From Phyllostachys edulis (taxonomy: Eukaryota > Streptophyta > Magnoliopsida > Poales > Poaceae): a stretch of DNA of 64,000 bases. Under the pieces are notes generated by a model. The model did no database searches. It worked only from the letters and a program-made list of their open reading frames with translations, and was not told the DNA's origin. Positions 32,440 through 42,940 of the stretch are shown one piece after another (position 1 is the stretch's first letter; every line of letters begins with the position of its first letter). The translations under genes and the position numbers were made by a program. The DNA lies in NCBI GenBank assembly GCA_036346405.1, contig CM070546.1:102058826-102122825 (forward strand). The letters are read 5' to 3'.

Positions 32440-34767
32440 GGACCTCCTCGGGACCTCCTCGGGGACCTCCTTCGACCTCTTCCCGGACCTCGAGAACCTC
32501 CTCGGGACCACCTCCGGGACCTCCCTAGGACCTCCTCCGGGACTTCCCTCGGGACCTCCCCAAGGACATCACAACATCCCTCGGGATGTCCTCCAAGACC
32601 TCCTCCAGGGACCTTAGGACCTCCCACAGGACCTCCTCCGGGACCTCCCTCGGGACCTCCCCTAGGACCTCCCGGGACCTCCTCCGGGACCTTAGGACCT
32701 CCCTCGGGGACCTCCTCCGGGACCTCCCGGGGACCTCCTCCGGGACCTTCTCAAAACCTCCTCTAAGACCTCCCCGGGACTTGGGACCTCCCTTGGGATC
32801 TCTTCCTAGACCTCCTCGGGACCTCCTTCGACCTCTTCCAGACCTCCGGAACCTCCTCGGGACCACCTCCGGGACCTCCTAGGACCTCCTTGGGACCTCC
32901 TCCGGGACTTCCCTCGGGACCTCCCCAAGGACATCACAACATCCCTCGGGGCGTCCTCCAAGACCTCCTCCGGGACCTTGGGACCTCCCTCGGGATCTCC
33001 TCGGGACCTCCCTCGGGACCTCCCTAGGACCTCCTCCGGGACCTTAGGACCTCCTTAGGACCTCCTCTGGGACCTCCTCGGGACCTCCTAGGACCTCCTC
33101 AAAACCTCATCTAAGACCTCCCCTAGGACTTGGGACCTCCCTTAGGATCTCTTCCTAGACCTCCTCAAGACCTCCTCCGGGACCTCCTTGACCTCTTCCA
33201 AGACCTCCGGAACCTCCTTGGGACCACCTCCGGGACCTCCTAGGACCTCCTCCGGGACATCCTCGGGACCTCCCCAAGGACATCACAACATCCCTCGGGG
33301 CGTCCTCCAAGACCTCCTCCGGGACCTTAGGGCCTCCCTCGGGACCTCCTCCGGACCTCCCTCGGGACCTCCCTAGGACCTCCCCGGGACCTCCTCCGGG
33401 ACCTTAGGACCTCCCTCGGGACCTCCTCTGGGACCTCCCTGGGACCTCCTCTAAGACCTCCCCGGGACTTAGGGACCTCCCTTAGGATCTCTTCCTAGAC
33501 CTCCTCGGGACCTCCTCCGGGACCTCCTTGACCTCTTCCAAGACCTCCAGGAACCTCCTCGGGACCACCTTGGGACCTCCTCTAGGACCTCCTCCGGGAC
33601 TTCCCTCGGGACCTCCCCAAGGACATCACAACATCCCTCGGGGCGTCCTCCAAGACCTCCTCCGGGACCTTAGGACCTCCCTCGGGACCTCCTCGGGGAC
33701 CTCCCTCGGGACCTCCCTAGGACCTCCTCCTCCGGGACCTTGGGACCTCCCTCGGGACCTCCTCCGGGGACCTCCCTCGGGACCTCCCTAGGACCTCCTC
33801 AAAACCTCCTCTAAGACCTCCCCCAGGACTTCCGGACCTCCCTTAGGATCTCTTCCTAGACTTCCTCAGGACCTCCTCCAGGACCTCCTTACGACCTCTT
33901 CCAAGACCTCCAGAACCTCCTCAGGACCACCTCCAGGACCTCCCCTAGGACCTCCTTAGGACCTCCTCTAGGACTTCCCTCAGGACCTCCCCAAGGACAT
34001 CACAACATCCCTCAGGACGTCCTCCAAGACCTCCTCCAGGACCTTAGGACCTCCCTCAGGACCTCCTCCAGGACCTCCCTCAGGACCTCCCCCAGGACCT
34101 CCCTCAGGACCTCCCCTAGGACCTCCTCAAAACCTCCTCTAAGACCTCCCCCAGGACTTCCGGACCTCCCTTAGGATCTCTTCCTAGACCTCCTCCAGGA
34201 CCTCCTTACGACCTCTTCCAAGACCTCCAGGACCTCCTCCAGGACTTCCCTCAGGACCTCCCCAAGGACATCACAACATCCCTCAGGACGTCCTCCAAGA
34301 CCTCCTCCAGGACCTTAGGACCTCCCTCAGGACCTCCCCTAGGACCTCCCTCAGGACCTCCTCCAGGACCTTAGGACCTCCCTTAGGACCTCCTCCAGGA
34401 CTTCCCCTAGGACCTCCTCAAAACCTCCTCTAAGACCTCCCCTAGGATTTCCGGACTTCCCTTAGGATCTCTTCCTAGACCTCCTCAGGACCTCTTCCAA
34501 GATCTCCTCCAGGACCTCCCTCAGGACCTCCTCCAGGGCCTCAGGACCTCCCTCATGACCTCTGGACCTCCAGACCTCCCTCAGGACCTCTTCCAAGATC
34601 TCCTCCCGGACCTCCCTCAGGACCTCCTCCAGGGCCTCAGGACCTCCCTCATGACCTCTGGACTACCAGACCTCCCTCAGGACCTCCCTTAGGACCTCCG
34701 GACCTCTCTCAGGATCTCTTCCAAGACCTCCTCAGGACCTCCGGACCTCCCTCAGGACCTCCCTGGG
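32440..34767. repeat. GACCTCC minisatellite, 2.3 kb with higher-order units
   Basis: Built of 10-12-bp units around gggacctcctc. A distinctive marker, aaggacatcacaacatccct, recurs at 32562, 32927, 33276, 33619, 33993 and 34264 (spacings 365, 349, 343, 374, 271), showing higher-order repeats of about 350 bp. Up to about 33815 the units read tcgggacc or ccgggacc; after that almost all read tcaggacc or ccaggacc. Long frames on + (for example 32158-32766) come from the repeat and are not genes. Confidence 0.9.
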
Positions 34768-34769
34768 AC

Positions 34770-35032
34770 TGTCTCGACAAAACTACCCGTGTGGTCTTCT
34801 CGGTCGTAAAAGTGTCTCCTTTAGTCTTATCACTGCGAAAAGGCTTGTCTCCTTTTGGTCTTATCCTTTGCATAAAGCTGCCCGTGTGGTCTTGTCCTTT
34901 GCTTAAAAGCTGTCTCCTTTGGTCTTATCCTTTGCGGAAAATTTGTCTCCTTTTGGTCTTTTCAACTGCATAAAGGCACCAGTGTGGTCTTGTCACCGCA
35001 CAAAAGCTGCCTCCTTTGGTCTTATGGCCATG
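34770..35032. repeat. Imperfect repeat array, right part
   Basis: Same units as 32105-32438 (cccgtgtggtcttgtcc, tgtctccttttggtcttatc). Confidence 0.75.
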
Positions 35033-35183
35033 CGGACACTGCCCCTCTGCGGGCGTGATGCGGACTGCCCTCCGCCGGCCAGGCTGTAGGGACACCCCTC
35101 CCGCTAAGCGCGATGCGGACTGCCCCTCCGCCTTGGCCTTGGTGAGGGACTGCCCTACTACGCCCGTTCGTCTCGGTGCTCGG

Positions 35184-35192
35184 CTATTTAAG
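35184..35192 (+). promoter_or_regulatory. TATA box for the MULE transposase
   Basis: ctatttaag in a GC-rich context, followed by a CT-rich leader (ttcctctcgggaatctctcc), about 450 bases before the transposase region. Confidence 0.4.
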
Positions 35193-35639
35193 CGGCGGCC
35201 ACTGTCCTTCGTCGTTCCTCTCGGGAATCTCTCCTCTTTGTGAGGTGCCTCCTCTCCGTACCTAACATTTTCTTTGTCCTTTGTTTGAATTCGTTAGTCG
35301 TTACTAATGCGATGCATGTTTGAATTCTGATCTTAGTATGCGAGGTTAAGAGTTGGTAGCGTCGTAGCGGTAAGTTCATTCAACAACGCCGCGTATGGTT
35401 CTTATGTTGTGTGTTGGTTGAAATATTGTCTTATTTTTGTCGAAATGGAACCTTTGTCGTGTTCCATAGTAGCGTCGTCTGCGGTCGAGCGGAGTTGATT
35501 TGTCCGTTTGCCGGTAGCGCCTTAGTAGCGTTCCCAACACAGCACCGTCGATTTGCTAAAAACTCTGACGGTGCATTGGCGGTTGTTTGATAAACGCGTC
35601 GCTAGGAACAAGATAGTAATAAGCGGTCACGCCACCATG

Positions 35640-37990
35640 ATCCCGCCACAGGCGAGATGTTGTGGGGCTGGTGAAATGACAGCGATGATAACATGTGGGC
35701 GAGTACATGGAGATCGTTAGCAATCCTCACGCTCCGATCTATGGGCGACCCATGGTGTCGTCCATTTTGTTTATCTGCTCAATCCTGCGAAGCGCCGTTC
35801 AAGGAGCAATGGCGCTCTTGTCCCCTCTTTGGTTTATTGGCGATGGGAGAGGTCTCGAAGGCGCCCGGGCGTCGTTCGCGAGATGCTCCGGTTGATGGAG
35901 ATGCGGTACTTTCCAACCAATGAAGGTGTGGATAGATGGCGGGATGCTCGTGTTGATTGTCACGAGATTATCGATGGCATGTCGAAACGCGCCACCGAAG
36001 ATGAGGGCGACTTTGACTCGTAATCCGGCGAGGGCGAAGCGACGATGAGGCGGGATCGTCGGTGGCATTGTTTCGTGACCACGGACTATGTTCCAAGTCG
36101 GTTGGATTGCCAGCGGCCTCTTCCTTGTTCTAGCCGAGGAGCGCAGTCGTCGTGGGCCTTGATCTGAACACCACAGCTTGTGGGGCAACATTTCCCACAC
36201 AAGGCTACCGCCGAACAAGCTATCGTGAGTTTAGCGGTGAAGACCGGTCGGACTTACCGAGTGTCTGGTGAGTTTGAACTTTGTTTGATGTATCTTCAAC
36301 CATCTGATGGGTTGTACTAACTAATATATGTAAATGCATTATATGCGGGTCTAATCCACGACACTTACATAGTTAAGTCGTTCTTACCTCTTGCCACAGC
36401 AAAGTCCATCTTGAGAAGATTCCACAGGCGAGGAGCGGCCTTCCGCATCCTGATCGTGACGGATCACACATGTGAGCCGAGGAGCCATTGCAAGCGCATA
36501 AGAATGTAACCTCGGCCTACATCGCGAGCATTGTAAGCCATGCGATTATCGCCGATTTGACCATTTCGCCAAAGGTTACGATGGCTAACGTGGCGAATAC
36601 AATAGGGTATGCCGTTAGCTCTGATGAGGTTTGGCGGCGGCGGAAGGTCCTTGAAGGGTTGTGCGGTACCTACAAGGGCGTCGACCTAGTCCCCGAATCT
36701 TTGAAGCAAATTGCGGATGCTAATCAGGGACATCGTCAATAGGGATGATAGGCGGCAATCGAACAACCCAAATTCCTAATCCTTGATCGAGTCTTACGGG
36801 CTTTTGGCGGCGATCGAGCTTCCACCCTGTCGTCCGTCACGAGTATGGGCGGTACTTTCCTTCTTGAAATACAAGGGCACCATTCTCACGCTATTGCGTG
36901 ATGCAGCGACCAATTGCTCGATTGCCTTTGCAATTGTGGAGAATGAGAACCTTGCCGATTGGCTATGGTTTCTAGCCAACATAAAGCAACATGTTGTAAG
37001 GATCGGCGAATGTGTGTGTCATAACCGGCCGTCATCTTGGGGTTGTTGTCGCGTTGCGCGCCATGCGAGCGGTACTAGGGCACCGTTCTAATGGAGCGAC
37101 ATGCGCTGCGTTGGTGCATCGGCATCTAGTGCCAACTTCCACCTGCGCTTAGGAGCAAAGACCTCATGAAGAAGTTCAAGCTCGCCTCTGAGAACGAGCG
37201 CAAGTTCGATGCCGGTGTGGCGGGAGCTTGAGGTCGAAACCCGGCGTGCAAGTGGAGTTACGGCGAGCGCACCGCAAAGTGAGTTATTTGAGTGGATGGC
37301 GAGCATGCCCCGACTATGAAAATAATGGTCCCTTCTTCACGACACTGTGGTGCTCGATGCGGCATCATGACAACCAACATGTCAGGGTCTACAGCGGTGT
37401 GTTGAAAGGGTCCGTGCCCTCCCCATCACTTCTTTGTTGTAGGCGAGACATGGAACCGTGCGATCGGTTACTTAAATAAATCGGGCAATGATGGCCAGCG
37501 ACATTTGGACGAAGAGCGATGCTCGGAGGTTACCCTTGCCTACATGGAGAAAAATTACAAGGCCGATCCATGTAGCTATCACAATGGATGGCGTGAGAAG
37601 GAAGTTCGAGATCGCTTGCGGACAAATCGTTAGCGGCCACATGAGGTGATCGGAAGCATGTTTGTACCATAAGCGATGTGGCGGTTTGCACTTGCAACAA
37701 GCCTCAAGCTATTGCACAAGCCTTGCTCCCGTATATCTTTGCATGTCTTTGTATTTCACCAATCTTCTAGCATGTACATGCCGGAGTACTCGACATCGAC
37801 ACTGTATGATACTTAGAGCGGGAGTTCAACTCCTCACGGTGTGAAAGCCACTCTGAGGACCTATGGCGGGGCGGTGAAGTGGTCACGAATGCGACCTTTG
37901 CGGCATCCGGGCCGTGGGAGGCGTCGATCAAAGCGCATCCATAGCGACATGGATCGCGAGCCAGCGTGGAGATCGGCCAACACCAATAAG
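35640..37990 (+). pseudogene. MURA-type MULE transposase, decayed
   Basis: In order: an N-terminal segment (GVDRWRDARVDCHEIIDGMS, about 35930), a DNA-binding segment (VTSAYIASIVSHAIIADLTI and VSSDEVWRRRKVLEGLCGTY, about 36505-36690), the MULE transposase core (YKGTILTLLRDAATNC and AFAIVENENLADWLWFL, about 36865-36980), and a C-terminal basic tail (GRGRRRSKRIHSDMD, about 37910). MURA enzymes cut and paste the element through a DDE centre. The first-aspartate region is deleted (LSFLKYKG where families have SFDGTHLKG) and the second is replaced (ITGRH for ITDRH). Many frameshifts occur. It cannot be active. Confidence 0.75.
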
Positions 37991-38344
37991 GTGTAGGCTA
38001 TATAAGACTTCGTGGGCACTCATTCGAGGAGCGCCCAAGTAGACCTTCTTCCTCGGCGCCACTTAGTATCTGTAAGCTATCCGGTGTATTTGAGTCATGT
38101 CGGTGTTGTAGTGATGTGAGTGTTGTAATGATTTGCGTTGTAACTTTATGCGCTTGAGTTATTATTACCGCTTCGTTTGGGTTCGTCGTGCTGCGAAAAG
38201 TAGTCGCGTCACCTTTCGGAGAGTTGTCACTTCTTGCTTTCGAGAGTGGTCACGTCCGGCTTTCGAGATAGTGCTCACTTCACCTTTCCACCTTCTTGGC
38301 AGTCCGTCCTCCTTTCATGAGTGGCCCCTTCGTGCTCCCAACAC

Positions 38345-38353
38345 TATATATGG
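38345..38353 (+). promoter_or_regulatory. TATA box for the GRF/TM frame
   Basis: tatatatgg about 70 bases before the ATG at 38418, with a CT-rich leader between. Confidence 0.4.
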
Positions 38354-38417
38354 ATGCTTTGGCTGCCATTCACCTCATTCTTCTCTTCATCTTCTCCTTT
38401 CTGCGGTGTAAAACAAG

Positions 38418-38976
38418 ATGTCTTGACCTCATCGAACATTGAGTGGCGAAATTACAATCACTCGGCGGCGGTTGCTTTGCCCTCGTTGCGAGGATCCGGT
38501 TAATGTGTTTACCTCTCATGCATGCGAATCCGTCTGAGTTTTCATGAAGTGTTCAAATCTTTGGTAACCGCAAACTTCGGCCGCGAATGAATGCGTTGTA
38601 CATATCGGGTTTTCTTACTTTCATTTCAAACTTCAATACTTTTGTAGAACACAACATGTCAATTTTGGCAATGGGGTGGCGAAGCTGCCCAGTGCTTCAA
38701 GATATTGCAATGCAAATTCTTTGCGTTGCAAAAGACTCCGTGGTGTTGCTACAATTAGATGCGATGCCTCGGCGTCAGATGAACCAATGCAAGACTCCGT
38801 GGTATTCTTGCAATTAGTGCAATGCCTCGGCGTTCGATCAACCCATGCAAAGTGAAGAAAAAGGCTTCAAACCTTGCATGAGCGGGATGGAAAGAGTTGA
38901 GAAGCTTCTTCACAAGTTACTTAAGTTAGTTACTTTTGCGGTCTTTCTTCTTTTGTATCTTGTTCTTGCCAAGTAG
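38418..38976 (+). pseudogene. GRF-zinc-finger and transmembrane protein, decayed
   Basis: The broken frame contains LCPRCEDPVNVFTSH and, after a stop, VFMKCSN. This resembles the GRF zinc finger (C-x2-C, then GR-x-F-x-KC). The end reads MERVEKLLHKLLKLVTFAVF then LLLYLVLAK and a stop, a short helix followed by one membrane span. A roughly 62-bp unit is duplicated near 38728-38852. Frameshifts lie between these parts. Its role in the element is unknown; a polyadenylation-like aataaaat lies at about 39047. Confidence 0.45.
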
Positions 38977-39356
38977 AGCGTCGATGTGTAATGAGATTGT
39001 AATGTCCACTCGTTATCTATGCATGCGATCCTTGATGAATGAGAATAAAATTGTTCTCTTGGCGTGAATAGCGAAGCACAAGAGTCCAATTACATTCCAA
39101 TTAGCACACTCTGCTTGGATTACAAATCACTTAATGAAGCACAACTTACAACATACAATAGACTACTAATGCTACTCACTCTCCTTTGCTCCTCATTTCT
39201 TTGTCGGGCATAGTACCTGTCTTGGCCTTCCAGCAGTGTTCCTCCCAAGGTCTCGGCGAATCATTCTGTGGAAGCGTCAACCTATCGGTGATCGTGGGTT
39301 ACTGCCTTGAGTCATCACGAGAGCTCCTCAACCATGTAATCGGCGTATAGAGAACA

Positions 39357-41671
39357 TCACACAGCCTGGCAAGGCGTTGAGAACAAGTCGTGATCAAGCA
39401 TTAGGATCCGTAGTAGGATCCGTGGAGGGCACCAACTTCGGCTCGAGTTGCGGGATGGGTGGGTGAATTGCTCGTGGTGCGGGATGGGTGGGTGAATTGC
39501 TCGTGATGCGGTTAGCCTTGCGAGTGAGCAGCCGGAGGGTACATTGTGTGCGGACTCATACCATGGCGCCGTGTCGCCCATTGAAAATTGTCCAACATTG
39601 TGGGGCTGCAAGGAGAATCTGGGATAACATCCGCGCGCGGTTCGGGTTGCGTCCGTGCTCTCGGAATGTCCTCTTCGTGCCTCTGTGGCGGCGGCGGCGG
39701 CGGCGTGAATCCCTCCGAGGCGAGGCGGCATCGGCGTAAGGTCCTCCGAGATGAGGGGCGGCATCGGTAGAAGGTCCCTCAGAGATGAGGATGGCATCGG
39801 CGTGGGAGTCCTGGCGTGGCAAGCTACGCGGACCCTCGCCGCCCATCTTCTTCTTGCTTGGAGTCGACTTCGCTCGGACGGGAAGATGGAGGCGGTCTGC
39901 GACTCGCTCCGTCAGATGCCTCGAGTCGACATCGGCCCTTCCGTAGGTCATATTCTGACGACACCTTGACATCATCAATAGCGTCTTCAAGACCGAAAAA
40001 AGCGGTCCTTTGTGTTGTTTGTACCCGCTTGAGTTCGGCGGCGCGCTCGATGGCGATCTCCAAGCGATCCTGCATGGTTCTGAGAACAAACAAAATTTTG
40101 TTAGTTAACCCTATTTGAGAGGTGGTTAATGTACTACGTACTCAACGTGCGAATCGTCATTGCGTCTTTGCCGCGGTCGGGTCCATCCCCAACTCAAGCG
40201 TTAGGCGTGACTAGGATCGCATGTCGGGCGGCGCCGATCAATCTCGTCGCGTGTTCGTGCGTACCGCTCCAAAATGCGTGTCGTAAGTCCCTAGATCGTA
40301 TGGTTGTGCCTCCTGCAAAGCCCAGAATCGGTGGCGTCGCCATGCATCTACCCACAGTGCTGCGTTTGAAGCGATCATCGCTCTTGCGGCTCTTCTTTAT
40401 GCACTGAAGGTCCAACAAAATAAATAAATTATGGTGCCGACATAACATATGACTAAAGGATCTACAATATTATTAAGCAATGCAATGTACTTACAAGTGA
40501 CTTCCTACCATAGCGGTCGCCCTAGGCGGGGATCTCTGAGTGCGGTCGGCTGCCTCATCACCGTTGTGGGTTATGCGGCTCAACCATGTGGGAGAACACC
40601 CGGATGACAAGTTGTCCTCGATCGCCGCATCACGGTGGCATAGCGAGCTCAAGCCGTCGGGGCCATGCCACTGCGTGGGCATCCGTCCAAGAGCCCATAC
40701 TATATCGTTCTCATGCGGGGTCTCGAATTCATTGTGGAACTCGGGGTATATCTGGCGCACCCTCTCCCTAGACCAACCCGATCTTGCCCACAGTCCGCCG
40801 GGATCCCATGGTCGGGCCTTCCAGGGATCCTCCTCGTCCACCTCACCATAGAAATGTTGTGTGTGCGGGTAAGGGTGGGTAGGCGCGCGAATCTGACCGT
40901 CGACCATGAAGTGCTCCCGACCCACAGTATAGCAGCGTGTGGCAACCGAAACACGGGCTCTGTTCCGTCTTGACAGCTGACGTCGCATAAACATGATACG
41001 TCGCGCCGCAGTCTGGTGAACCCAAGCGTATTGCGGCGCGTCGCGTCGTCGGCGTCCACGATAGACTCCATAAGGTGAATATAACTTCGTGTACACCATG
41101 TCCCTGCGTGCTAGGGAACATGATCCACCGAATATAAACAACAAATATGCAATAAAGTGGCATCGAACCACCTCCTCTGTTGCGTCAATTAGGCAATGCA
41201 TGAATAAATCGACCAGCCGTGTGGAATGCCCTTTGACCTCTCGGGGATAGGCTGGCGAAAGCGATGATGGAGCAGCGCCTTCGGTCCGGCGACCTCGGAG
41301 GAACAAGCGCATGGCCTGCAGCGGAAGGCGGTAATGAAGGCGACATCTTGCGGTGTCACCGTCATCTCCCCGCGAGAAGTGGGCGTGTGGGTCTCCGACA
41401 TCGCGATCAACCAAAGGCGGAAAGAAGAGGCATCAATTAGGAAGTTACGCCCGTGTTGACATGCGAACAAAGCGCCAATCGACTGGATTAATGAAGCCTC
41501 GAAACATACCGCTTCGTCGGCGGCAGGTCTCCTCGGTCCCGTGTCACGAGTTGGTGGCCCATCGCCATCAATCCAAGCGTGATAGCGATGCTTGCCGTCC
41601 CGTACCGTTTCAAGTAGGGGTGGTAGAGTGCGTGCCATTCTTGCAAATAGACAAAAACTAACGATTAGCAA
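39357..41671 (-). pseudogene. Plant mobile domain (PMD) gene in the MULE
   Basis: On -, the start region reads MARTLPPLLETVRDG, followed by SETHTPTSRGEMTVTPQDVA, the hallmark of the plant mobile domain (ETHTF-x-L-x-GEMT-x-TL-x-DVA). After a frameshift it reads LVDLFMHCLIDATEEVVRCH, YLLFIFGGSCSLARRDMVY and later PHENDIVWALGRMPTQWHGP. Introns are likely at 40498-40410 (gtaagt to ttcag) and about 40134-40085. A C-terminal exon contains MQDRLEIAIERAAELKRVQT and the last one SLQPHNVGQFSMGDTAPWYE. PMD proteins of the MAIN/MAIL1 type act in gene silencing; copies inside transposons are known. One frameshift near 41290 is clear. Confidence 0.65.
39449..39507. repeat. 29-bp tandem duplication in the PMD last exon
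   Basis: tgcgggatgggtgggtgaat then tgctcgtgg or tgctcgtga occurs twice. Confidence 0.8.
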
Positions 41672-41989
41672 AATCTAAATGCGTGCTTAGCGGTACAAAA
41701 TGCAATAAGCAAAAAATTAAACACGAACTAAACCTCGCTAATCGAGAATGCGGCGGCTGCGCTTATGAGCTCCTCGATCATTGCGTAGCGTTGGTTTATA
41801 TCGCCTCACAATCGGACAACGAAAACGGCGACGATGTAAAAAAAGTGAACGACAAAAATCGCATCCTTCGACCCTCTTTCGGTTACAAAGGGTATGGAGG
41901 AGAAAAAAAAATCTTGCGAGGCCTGCGGCGCCGGAGCGGCGACTCTTGCGCGCCGGTGAAGCGAGTCCCTACCGCCCGATGAAACATGA

Positions 41990-42082
41990 TAGGAACCTTG
42001 TTTGAACTACTTTTGCAAATTATGACGAGTTAGGGCTATTTTTGTAATTAATTGTCGCTACAGGGCTACAACAGTAAAAAAT
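41990..42082 (-). repeat. Right terminal inverted repeat of the MULE
   Basis: ctacttttgcaaattatgac then ttagggctatttttgtaatt and aattgtcgctacagggctac, the reverse complement of the left end. Confidence 0.75.
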
Positions 42083-42130
42083 TCCGATATCCGAGTAGTT
42101 GCGAGAACTCTCCACCCCGTCCCGCTCCAT

Positions 42131-42940
42131 CGGAATTAACCCTAGCTCGGCGGCGCTCCGTGGGAGGGGAGGACAGCCTAGGATTTCGAAGGGAAGGGGA
42201 AAAGATTTGGTTTTCTTTTAGGCGGAAGAACTCGTCTCATTTTATATCTCCTATGGCCTTATGTTTTCTGTTGCTTTCGGAGAGTTGGTCTCACCTTTTC
42301 CAAACCGGAGAGATCAAATACTTTGAAACAACATCTCATGTCGGAATCGAAGCGCGACGCATGACTCTTGGAATCGGTGTCGAAGCTTCACCTCGATGGA
42401 GGCGGCGCACTGCATCGTCGATGGAGTCGAGCGCCGCCGTCAAATCGATTGCTACCTTCAGATCGAGCCATCGAAGAGTTGTTGCTTCACGCCCACGGCG
42501 AAATCGAGTCTTTGCTTCGGATTAAGCCATCGAATGAGGGAGGATGGGAACTCGTTGTGTTAAAGTGAAATGGATAGGGCTAAGCCGATAAGCCCAAATG
42601 GTTGGATGGATCTATCAGAATTGAACAGTAATGATATAAAATAATATTGGATAACATTGGTGCCAGAGTGATATTTATCGTCGAGCTTCTAGCGTTACTA
42701 AACGAATTCTTGTTTAGGTCTTGATCCATGTTGAGCTAAGTTTTAATGAATTAGACGGCTACACGAATTAAATCAAATACTATAATTCACTAGTGACGGC
42801 TCTTTTTCTCTTTAGGTAGGTGAGCTCTAACCTTCACAATATGTCATATCTTCTCGCAAGCTTCTTGATAATATCATTGGATAACAACGCATCCACGTCG
42901 TCGAGGCGTCGACAAACACTAAGAGTAATAAGCTAAGTTG
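42131..42940. other. Flank right of the split exon
   Basis: 42131-42560 is probably 5' flank of the - strand exon. No gene is seen on +, although frames overlap the MULE end. At 42658 tggtgccagagtg resembles a primer-binding site but no LTR could be paired with it. Confidence 0.35.

Larger units (their letters stand above)
31990..41990. other. MULE interior, mostly non-coding arrays then four decayed coding modules
   Basis: The interior between the left array and the right TIR contains, in order, the ttggtcttatcc array, the GACCTCC array, the array remnant, then promoter, transposase, GRF/TM and PMD. The short stretches between them (31520-32100, 35200-35640, 37990-38340, 41680-41990) hold UTR or promoter-like sequence and no other gene I can support. 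Confidence 0.4.
30096..42082. mobile_element. Large Mutator-like element, about 12 kb
   Basis: Terminal inverted repeats of roughly 90 bp: the left reads ttgtagcctgtggcgacaat then taattacgaaaataa and cataattagcaaaagtag. The reverse complement of the right reads ttgtagccctgtagcgacaa then ttaattacaaaaatag and cataatttgcaaaagtag. The flanks are TTCGATATC (30087-30095) and TCCGATATC (42083-42091), a 9-bp duplication with one mismatch; the exact end could shift by two or three bases. It contains a MURA-like transposase, a GRF/TM frame, a PMD gene and several tandem arrays. All coding parts are decayed. Confidence 0.8.
30003..42130 (-). pseudogene. Short host exon split by the 12-kb MULE
   Basis: On the - strand an ATG at 42130 opens MERDGVESSRNYSDI and meets the element edge at 42083. 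At the other edge, from 30095 down, the frame resumes as EVVKCIQRRQERVVIEVDLH and CDPLADPG to a stop at 30003-30005 (or a splice donor, gttagt, at the same place). The two halves join in frame if one copy of the shared target duplication is removed. Upstream of the ATG the - strand reads gagctagggttaattccg. I do not recognise the family, and the remaining exons are not identified. The reading is direct; that it is a real first exon is inference. Confidence 0.55.

Noticed and set aside
32158..33791. Long + and - frames rich in Pro, Ser, Gly, Asp and Leu in the minisatellite
   Set aside because: They come from translating the GACCTCC repeat, appear in several frames and on both strands, and start inside repeats.
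32440..34767. Regular spacing of a marker sequence, as in a CRISPR array
   Set aside because: The spacing is about 350 bp, the intervening DNA is itself repetitive, and the host is a plant.
42052..42525. 157-codon + ORF
   Set aside because: It begins inside the MULE terminal repeat and crosses its border, so it is not a native gene.
42658..42670. Primer-binding-like tggtgccagagtg
   Set aside because: No LTR end with a matching partner could be paired with it.
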